Part shown: positions 56,185 to 64,000 of the stretch, piece by piece
Layout: each line of letters begins with the position of its first letter
Numbering within the stretch: the stretch's first letter is position 1
NCBI RefSeq assembly: GCF_000149955.1
Contig: NC_030988.1
Location: 1,064,167-1,128,166 of the forward strand
Length of the DNA: 64,000 nucleotides
Source: Fusarium oxysporum f. sp. lycopersici 4287
Lineage: Eukaryota > Ascomycota > Sordariomycetes > Hypocreales > Nectriaceae
Direction: 5' to 3'
Program-made: the position numbers and the translations under genes
The notes under the pieces: model-generated
What the model saw: only the letters and a program-made list of their open reading frames with translations
Databases searched by the model: none
Told to the model about the DNA's origin: nothing

Positions 56185-58777
56185 TCATTCTGTTGCTGGC
56201 TTGGGCCCCACTGACCAGATAATAACGGCAGCGACGGCGTAGAGCGTCTGGGTTTAGGGCTTAGCGGGTATAATCACGACAGCTTAGACAACGGAATAAC
56301 TTACCCCACAAATGTAGTAGGGTATACCACCGGCGAGAAAAGGTAGGCTGTCTCGTAAACTCAATTGATAGAGTGGGTAGAGTGCTCCAACCCCGGCCAA
56401 TGTTCCAAAGCTCTCAATTGATGCAATGAGCATCAGTACAGATCCTGCATCGCGCCTTTCGAGCAGAATGGATGCAAAAGCAAGTATGCTCAGGTCTGTT
56501 ACGACGCCAATGGTATTGATGATGAGGGCTTCCGCAGTCAGAGAGCGATATCCACATATTGTAGTCTTGCAGGCTCACCTATGGTCAGGGTTCAAATCCA
56601 CGACACTCCACGACACATTTGTGAATATGGCGTGGATATGGATGCTGACTAATAATTTCGATGTGGAATGGGTGGAAATGGATCCATTATGGAAATGGAT
56701 CCATATTGTGGAATTCGTGGAATGGAAACCTACTTCGTCCAACAATGGTAATTAATGGGTCCCGCCCGCCCTCGGTGACGTCAATGTTTTTGTCATTGGT
56801 CCATTAAAATCCGCCGTTGCTTGACGCAAAGGCAACACACCCACCGACGTTCCTGTTTCTTGTTATGCTGGATATTCGTAGCCGAACCGATATACCTATA
56901 GACGCGCCTTGCCGTCTCTCTCCGTCAAGATCCAGCTTTTGTAGAGCTGAAAGAGCCGTTGATTGTCCTCTTCTGTTCGTTCTGGAACGGATGTGGTTGA
57001 CTTGGTAGGATGGGGAGTGGCCATTTCGATTTGGGGTAGTAACGCGAGTAACAGTGAAGCCCCCAGAATGGACTCATTGTGTACGGAGGAAAATGGGGTG
57101 GCAAATCGATGTTGTGTTGTTGTGGGTGATAGAAAGTACTTAGGATATGCGGGATTTCACAAGGAAATCAAGGTATTTTCGAACCCCACCTAAAATATTC
57201 CACGATTTCCACATGTGGAACATGTGGAAGGGGCTTCGTGGCGTGGATATGGAAATGCTGAAGCCCACGTGGAATGGAATGGAATGGATATGGATCCACA
57301 TTATGGATCCATATGTGGATTTCGTGGTATGGATTTGAACCCTGCCTATGGTAATGGTATTGTATGACCCAGGGAGGCCGATCGCTAATGCGCCAGCTGA
57401 AATGAATAGAATGGCTATTTTAGCCTGCACATGGTTGAAGCAGTCGGGTTCTTTGATGTACGCAGTGTACAGCCCAGCAAAAACGAAAAGCGCGACGCTA
57501 AGAACGGTACGAAGAAGCCAAAGATGCTCGGCCTAGCGGTTAACTTCAAGTGAGCAGCTGTCAACCCGCAAGGTAATGGCGGTTTCGTACCTCTGTAGGA
57601 CTGACACCATGTCTGTGCTGGATATAGGTTGTGAAGAGCGGACGGGTTGATTTGCAAAAACCCATAAGGACAAAGACTATAGGGAGAAACTTCAGGTCTT
57701 GGCTTCTAAGGGGAGAGCCACTACCACCGGGCCGGGAAATATATCCTGCCACAGCCATCTGGCTAGCTGGTGCGTCATCGACACGCAAGATCTGCTGCTG
57801 GTGTGATAGCAAAGGACGAGACTCATCTTGGCTCCGTTCTTCCGTATCGGCATCCATCTTCTTCAAGAAGAGAATGACAGAATACGCCATGAGACAACAA
57901 AGTCCAGAAAAAACACCAGGCAGAATGTGACTATGCCTGGATAAGCGAGAGGCAGATAAGGAGCCGAGAGATTGGGTCAGGACTCCGATTGCCCCTGTCA
58001 TATAGTGGTAAGCAAAGCTATCGATCATTAATATTGTCATATGGATGGCTGTGGGACAAGAAGGGGAGTGGACAAACTAATGTTGAGGTTTCTGGCTATG
58101 AAGTATGGCGAGCATAAGAAATACTGATCCATGGCATCCTCCTCCGACACACTTGATCAAACGGCCTCCTGTAGCAGCCATGAGAGACCGGTTGTGACCC
58201 AAGAGAACTGCCACTGTTAGGTTCCATTATTTTATGAAGATCGTTTTCAAGGGGCCCGTACCGCTCGAGAGCGTGACGACAGCAGCAGCAAGAATGCTCG
58301 TCGTATTGATGATCATGGCGCAATATTTCGATCTGGTGCTGAGAACGTAGCCAAGGACAGACTGTCCTACCACATCTTGAATTATAATTAGCAGTGCGAG
58401 TGATAGCGCATGGAGCGTCAAGAATTACCAGACACTCCTCCGAGAACAATAGCGCATGTTCTCAAGTTCCAAGAACCAGGCTGCATCTGAGAGTCACTGG
58501 CAAAAGTCAGGAGCAGGCTATCGGTCACACAATCGGCCAAGGTCATCAGACCGAGGCATACCAACGACGTCAAGGCCCGCGTCCTATCCCAGCGATCCAT
58601 ATCTGTAATGACGAGCCAGAACAATGCTGCGGAGTGGCTGATAGGGCATGACTGTTTGAGGAAGAGGAAGAAAGAGGGAAAATAAAAAAAGGGAATCGCT
58701 GAACGGCGGTGAGAGGTGGGGTCTCCACCCTGTGCAGTATTCGCTCTTTGGCCATTGAGGTATGCAGCCGTCCACAT
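56185..58777 (-). pseudogene. MFS-type transporter gene disrupted by a transposon
   Basis: Several minus-strand exons encode alternating hydrophobic helices. The segment 58040-57580 contains MTGAIGVLTQSLGSLSASRL, a charged loop DADTEERSQDESRPLL, and LKFLPIVFVLMGFCKSTRPL. Next come LWLLRTVLSVALFVFAGLYT and ILFISAGALAIGLPGSYNTI. After the inserted element the gene resumes with ALIINTIGVVTDLSILAFAS. A 58-bp intron GTAAGT...ACCCAG (56304-56247) then leads to a last exon LYAVAAVIIWSVGPKPATE ending at 56185. Layout and loop fit a major facilitator superfamily carrier; substrate is unknown. N-terminal exons above 58100 are uncertain. The hAT derivative at 56586-57344 interrupts the coding sequence. 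Confidence 0.65.
56586..57344 (-). mobile_element. 759-bp non-autonomous hAT derivative
   Basis: Both ends start CAGGGTTCAAATCCA reading inward. The sequence matches the hAT element at 2276-5272 at its left ~230 bp and right ~550 bp, with the transposase middle removed; the joint lies near 56815. A perfect 8-bp duplication CCTATGGT flanks it (56578-56585 and 57345-57352). It can move only with transposase supplied elsewhere, and the 2276-5272 copy encodes a matching one. Confidence 0.96.
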
Positions 58778-60000
58778 AGGGTCTGCAGTATGAGGGATTG
58801 ACAGTCTGGAGTGCTCTGTAGAGCAAGTGCTATCAACGGCCGAAACGACACAAACCCACGCAGACGCCCAACATCAGGCCAATCGGAGATACTCATGACT
58901 CATTATTAAGTCATGTAAGAGTCATAGCAGAGCAAGTATCAATGGGCTGCTCGCATATGGCCTACATCATCAAGCGAAAGGCGCGTCATGACGCAAGAAA
59001 TGAAGGTCCAGTATATCCACCATTTCAATTAAATCCGCCATTCATTCCCACATCCCCATCAGCCTGTCTCGCGCAAACGTATTCCTAATATCACACTTGA
59101 AGCCCTTTTATCTGGCAATGAATCTGGCTCCATGCTCGTACAGATGATACTGAGCATTCCGCGTAAGGGTCAGGAGGACGGAGGCCATGATACCAGACAG
59201 AACCTTTGGATGGCATGAGAGGAAGCGCAGGCGCAATTGGCGTCAAACAAAGGAGATTACAGACGACACCACATCGTAAGGGGGTAAGTACAGGTTGTTG
59301 AGACAAAGATTGATGATGTCTGGCAACACTAGGCACCTTCCCGTTGCGGGAGAAGGTTTCGACAAAGATCGATCGCATTCGCAAGATACCGCCTGTAATT
59401 CGTTGACGTGTACCACGAAGACGATTCTTTAATGATTTCGGGTGTTTGGGGAGCAGTGAGACAGATGATTATTATGCCGTTGTGAGTATACTTACGTGGA
59501 TATGTTGGGAAATGTCACTTGGATGGTCGATGGAAGTGTATTTATTAGGATCATAAATAATTGTAGACGATGTAGCAGGATAGTTTTGGCATATGAAGAG
59601 CGTTCATATGCCGAAAGGGGTGAAATCAGTAGGGCTCGCGGGTTCTCCATGATTCCTTGCGAAGCAATGCTCTGTCAATGGTAGAGAAAGTCAAACAGAA
59701 CGTCTTGGGAAGTCAAGATAACCAGGAAGCAGTGTCGATGAAATATTTTAAATGAGCGATGACTAGCAATAGCTGCGGATTAGTAAACCTAATACATAGG
59801 TTATCTAATGCCATTTTAACATACCGAGATAGAGAAATTCGCTGGAGCCTACCTACGCTGTTCTTATTGGAAACAGGGGGACGGCAGAAAGCCAGAGCAG
59901 GAAGGTACAGAAGGTTTATGATAAAGGGCATTCGCAAACATGAGAAGACGCTTGAAAGTAAGTTACAATATGTTTTAATGAGTAATGCTAACAATTGATT
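58778..60000. other. Intergenic, no gene seen
   Basis: Short interrupted frames only, none above 100 codons apart from frames overlapping the transporter gene. The first few hundred bases may be the transporter promoter. Confidence 0.4.
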
Positions 60001-60530
60001 GCAGTGAACCTAAACGAGAGTGGTGAGAACTTGCAAGCTGTCTGACATCGTCAATAACTATGAGATCATTTCCAACTTGGTAAGCAAGACCTGGTTGAAT
60101 TTTCCCAAGCCACCCTCCATGCAGAGGACGCTCTTGTTTGGTTGGTTCCTCATCGCGGACGAGTACAATGTCAACCACAACACGACCAACTAGGACGACT
60201 CCGCGGTCAACACGTTCGTCTACGTATGGTCAATTACATATACGACCAAGGGCGAGCTGGGGAAGAGGCAACTCTACTGGCCTGTTGGCATGAGGAACCG
60301 CAACGGCTCACTATGAGTCTACCTACTGGCCTGGTCGATGAGGAGATCTTTTTAACTCCAAGTATGAGCCGATCCCTGAGATCGCTATGATAGAGGAAGA
60401 GCTCTTCACCGCCGTTATTGAAGACTCCAGGTCCGAGTTCTGCTCGTTCTTCGATCTGCTCGTGTTCTTGGACCCCTTCATCTTGGCGTCTCTGATCAAC
60501 GCTGTGTTCTTGAGCATCTATACACTGTAG
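60001..60530 (+). repeat. Degenerate segment, copy B of a dispersed duplication
   Basis: Same orientation and order as 35938-36470, with many substitutions and small indels. One plus-strand translation gives KPPSMQRTLLFGWFLIADEY, YNVNHNTTN and TFVYVWSITYT, matching copy A between stops. A minus-strand frame (60722-60234, 162 codons) overlaps it but is not conserved in copy A, so the plus strand is the more likely former coding strand. Confidence 0.7.
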
Positions 60531-61029
60531 AATCTTGATACCTGACAGGTTCCAATGTGCGAGTTCCCCACGAGGCATATCTGTAGATGGGTCACGCTGG
60601 CTTTTGAATCGGTGCCAACTGGGAATTATGCGGTAGGAGCGGGGTTGATAGGGGTTCGGTCCGTCAAGAGCGGAAGACATCGACGAAGATTTCGGAGTCG
60701 CAAGAGTTTGGCTTTGGGTCATGCTTGGGTCGACGTGCGGTTTGGGGAGCCGCTAGGAGGGAGTTTGTCGGGCCTGATGGTATTACTCTTTGCTCCGGCT
60801 TTGGACGTTATTCTCCGGTTGTCGGTATCTGCATTGCCATATTCACGTTTGCTGCGTGAGTCGGGGAGCGAAATCTAGAGTTTGAGCGGAAACGCGGGGC
60901 TGACGCGTAGGTAGGTCGTTGGTTGCATCCTACACCCCGCATGGCTCGCATGACACGTACCCACGCTTCCAAACCCCACCACTTTAGCACTCTCTTCCAC
61001 TCTGCTCTATCTTGCTTCCATCAATAAGC
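60531..61029. other. No supportable gene
   Basis: A plus-strand frame 60555-60878 (107 codons) with a hydrophobic stretch (GLMVLLFAPALDVILRLSV) is open, but no family or conserved motif is seen. Confidence 0.3.
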
Positions 61030-61603
61030 ATGCCGGTATGTTATGGACTTTGGATGCAGGCTGTATTGTTCACTGACAGATCAAGCTGGCCTCTAGTGCT
61101 CCAGACGCTCCCCCAAAGACGAACACTGCTTTGAGCTTCCGACAGACGCTCCCCTTAGTAAAGGACTAGCGCTCTCCACGATGAGTTTCGAAGAATGTGC
61201 CCGCGAGAATCAACTCTCGCTCCACGACAATTTTCCAAGCGACCGACCGCGACGAGCTTCCGCTCAACGATGAGCCCCCAAGATACTGCTCGCGGAAAGA
61301 GATTTCGCTCCCAAGAAACCCTCTGCGGATGACGAACCTGCGATTGACGATCAGACTTGGAGAAAGACTGTACGAGAACGAAGTTACACATGACAGCAGC
61401 GCGGCTTCCGCTTTTGGTCCAACGTTTCGCTTAATGCGGTTATGCAAGACACGACTCCTGTTTCGCTCAACACCAAGCACCCAAGGAACCGCTCCCAATT
61501 AAGACTTTTGCTCAACAACAATCCTTCGGTAGACCCTCCCACGACCAAACGTTCGCGCCGCAACAAGCATCCAAAGACCGCTCTTGATCCAAACATTCGC
61601 TAA
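61030..61603 (+). pseudogene. Degenerate coding-like sequence, unknown
   Basis: ATG at 61030 followed by a plausible intron GTATGT...TGACAG (61036-61079) leads to PIKLASSAPDAPPKTNTALS and then a TAG at 61167. A second frame from ATG 61181 (MSFEECARENQLSLHDNF) is broken by two stops before ending near 61603. The DNA has loosely repeated words (CGCTC...CAAC...TTCGCT) every few tens of bases. It may be a decayed gene or chance. Confidence 0.25.
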
Positions 61604-62722
61604 ACAATAGCGACAAGAAGCAGGGCTGTACTAGGGGAGTGGAATATCGTGGCTAGGCATTAAGATGGAGGTTCCTTCAGGTTTGCGCATACTGGGTAGC
61701 GAACTTTGTGACATGATTGCAATTTCCCGCAAAGCGCCTAAACTCACGACGCATCTCCCGCCCTCGCAATGCACCTGAAGCCCCTCCGACTTCAGTAGCC
61801 CAACACACCATCAACTTTCCTGCTCAACACGACCCCCGTTCGCCATCCCAATCGACGTCATGTTATTGACAGAGAGATCTGTTGCACTTCCCGAGCATTT
61901 CAGACATTTACGCCCCCCCCCCGCACAGTCGACAATGACCAGGATGTTGTCGATCTCATGGCTGACGATATCACTGACCTGACTGCCCACACCGATCTTG
62001 CCGACCGTGGTCAGCTGGTCCAGGCATCGATCTGGCTGCTCAGCGTCGCTACCCAGCAGGCTGCTTCCTTCAGGTGTGCATATCCCCTGCGCAGCTACCT
62101 AAGTTGTCGAGTTCGTCCTGGTCCAGGTAGTGCTTCGGTGCCAATTGACCAATGCAGTTACCATCCGCGGCACGCCTGCCACATGAGCCTATAACGGCGT
62201 AGCCAAGCTCCCCGAATTAACCAGATGAGGCATGCATGCTCACCCATCGAGATGACGACCGAGGAAGCCAAGAATTTCTGGATGCCAACCTATGCGACAG
62301 CACCCGAGTACACGAACTTGCCATCACTAACATGGCCTGACTTCCAACGATTAGGCCTCTTGACCTACCGTCGGGAGTTGGGCGGCGGAAGGAAGGAGAT
62401 GGAAGAGTCCCTGATTAAGGTGGGCGCAGCTGACGTCTAATATCTGGAGTGAAAGCCCTCTGTGACAGTTGGCGAGGTGTTACGGTTAAGGAGGCTAGTG
62501 GGCTTCATCATCAACAGTCTCTGCTCGCTGGCGTGCGTGCGGATAACACGAACACCGGACCTACTTCTATTTCTAGCATCAAATTTTACCAACTCACATC
62601 GTTGCCCAATAATAAAATTGAGTTGGCGAAAACTAAAATTTTATTGAGTACGATGACGCACGGGACTGTAGAAAGATTTGATATAGGATTGGTTGTTCGG
62701 ATACTTCAAATCATAATTTCAG
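61604..62722. other. Coding-like debris, no assigned gene
   Basis: Plus-strand frames at 61958-62194 (TVDNDQDVVDLMADDITDLT just before) and 62225-62440 (MTTEEAKNFWMPTYATAPEY) are short and open. A C-homopolymer run lies near 61912-61922. No family was recognised. Confidence 0.3.
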
Positions 62723-62820
62723 GAATCTAGCTGGCTTGAAGTAACTTTATTGCAGAGAATACCGTACACAAGCTACAACTAGAAAACAATCGACCAACAC
62801 ATCTGTTGCTGCTCTCATGC
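62723..62820 (+). repeat. Diverged copia-1 LTR relic
   Basis: It aligns with 10420-10515 of the putative copia-1 LTR: AATCTAGCT, CTTGAAGTAACT versus CTTTAAGTAACT, and CAACACATCTGTTGCTGCT versus CAACACATTTGCTGCTGCT. The ends are not preserved. No target duplication could be found. Confidence 0.6.
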
Positions 62821-62867
62821 CCGCCGCTTCATTCGTCAAGCCGGAGGCTGTGAGTATCTGAAAACAA

Positions 62868-64000
62868 TCACATGGAGAGGCCGTGATGTCCCTCGCCTGC
62901 TGCAGCTATCCCATTCTCATATGTGATCCGTTTCCAGCCTTTTGATTCCGATGGATCACGAGACCATACTGTGAGTGGAAAAAACCGTTCGTTCTTCTTC
63001 AAGGTGACGAAAGAGGGATTTCCCGAGTACTCTACCATGTTCATCTTGAAGTCTGTAGAAACACCAATTAAGTCATTATCTTAGATAAAGGGGTGGTACA
63101 AAGCTTACGTGTGTTGTGGGGAATCTTGGAAAGCATAGCTGTCAACGACTGTAGAGAAGTTACAGGTTTGTTATCGATATGTGTGATGAAAGCCATTGCA
63201 GTTACGTGATATGCATGTGCGGGCGAGCCGCGGTATGTGCAAGTAACGTAAACGTCGCTGGGCAGTTTCTCGATGGACTGCCTAACAGTGCGGTGTGGCC
63301 TCTGAACAACCAAGCCGTCAAAGCTTACAAGCTCAGTTGTTTCGAAATCATCTTCAAGAACGGTCTGAGCCTTGAAAGTGATTTGCTGACCCTTGCGTGA
63401 AATCACCACATTAAGAAATTCTTTCCCGTCCGTGGCTTCAAGGGCGGAGAGCTTAGTGACAAGATTGCCATCCAGACTAAGTAGGACATCCTCTTTTTGA
63501 AACTGATCAGGCAACTGGCCCCAAGTCCGTTCTACCTTGAACATGTAAGCGTCTGCAGGGTCGTTCTGGATCTTTTCGATCCACTCTTCAGAAACGCCTA
63601 TGGCTCTAGCGTCAATAATCTTGACAGGTTGAAGCTCGACGGGAAGTCTCCTGAGGCTTAAGTTTACTCCTTGACCGAGCTTTTCTGTATTCGGGGCGAT
63701 AATATGTGAGCTTATTCCAAGGTACTCCTTGATAGGGTCTGGGTCGCGATCGTCCACAATTCCATAAGTGATCTAGAGTCCTTGAACAGAACCATCCTCT
63801 GCGATAAGAAAACCAGTGTCGCACTCAGCACCGAGTCTCGTGTCCACACCAATCTTGTCGATGTTGACAGGACGAGCTCTGGGCGGGTACGGAGGTTTGC
63901 GTCAAATGGAATGACTTTAGTGACTGATGTAGAAGCATGTACAATCTCATCACTGCCGTTACATCCAACAAAGAAGATTCTCTGTCCTTCTGAGATAGCC
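62868..64000 (-). pseudogene. NMA111: NMA111 (HtrA-like serine protease) 3' relic, partial
   Basis: The minus strand reads the C-terminal half of fungal Nma111, the nuclear double-HtrA/PDZ protease. GQRIFFVGCNGSDEIVHA is followed after a 1-nt frame change near 63895 by IGVDTRLGAECDTGFLIAED. A TAG at 63775-63773 comes next. PDZ-region sequence follows (ELQPVKIIDARAIGVSEEWI, DAYMFKVERTWGQLP, VVQRPHRTVRQSIEKLPSDV), and a 56-bp intron (63108-63053) leads to FVTLKKNERFFPLTVWSRDP and a TGA at 62868. The TAG sits where a Trp is expected in the family (TGG to TAG). The protease domain lies outside the window. The stop and frameshift mark a decayed copy. The family call is from memory of conserved blocks. 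Confidence 0.75.

Noticed and set aside
60234..60722. 162-codon minus-strand gene
   Set aside because: It overlaps the duplicated degenerate segment, is not conserved in the other copy and shows no domain.

Overview
The window looks like transposon-rich accessory (or subtelomeric) DNA from a filamentous ascomycete, most likely a Sordariomycete of Fusarium type. The reasons are short introns of about 45-80 bp with fungal splice and branch signals, Ty1/copia, hAT and Helitron elements of kinds common in such fungi, and fungal gene families (DUF7082 zinc-finger regulator, F-box protein, DUF3435 recombinase, P450, MFS). The species is an inference. One assembly gap (988-1940) lies near the left edge.

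Layout. 1-10.6 kb is a mosaic of mobile DNA: a truncated copia LTR, a relic of one hAT transposase, a full-length hAT element of another family (2276-5272) with a spliced 778-aa transposase, and a copia element (copia-1) that has lost its 5' LTR and carries two frameshifts. 10.6-19 kb is mostly eroded sequence, with relics of a RING-finger (SLX8-like) gene and of the nucleoporin NUP192 C-terminus, and an open F-box gene. 19.3-26.5 kb is a Helitron. Its Rep/helicase gene (DUF6570, HUH Rep with two tyrosines, PIF1-type helicase) is broken by frameshifts, while a divergent 342-aa accessory gene is intact. 26.5-36.5 kb contains a P450 relic, an apparently intact protein related to a copia protease but lacking the catalytic aspartate, and head-to-head relics of a DUF3435 recombinase and a DDX60-like helicase.

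36.8-53.6 kb carries the best host genes: a two-exon gene of unknown function, a four-exon 961-aa C2H2/DUF7082 regulator, and a 1180-codon ORF ending in a methyltransferase domain. A second copia element (copia-2, 39062-43959) has LTRs that read as identical and an intact 1471-aa polyprotein. It sits immediately upstream of the DUF7082 gene in the same orientation. A solo LTR of the same family at 49476-49680 has a perfect 5-bp target duplication. 56.2-58.8 kb is a multi-exon MFS-type transporter gene disrupted by a 759-bp internally deleted derivative of the hAT element, with a perfect 8-bp duplication. The right edge holds degenerate sequence, a diverged second copy of a segment also present at 36 kb, a copia-1 LTR relic, and the 3' part of an NMA111 (HtrA-like protease) pseudogene running off the window.

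The genes do not form a pathway. The window is best read as a sink for transposons and decaying copies of host genes, with a few open genes whose reading frames survive. No tRNA, rRNA or CRISPR was seen.
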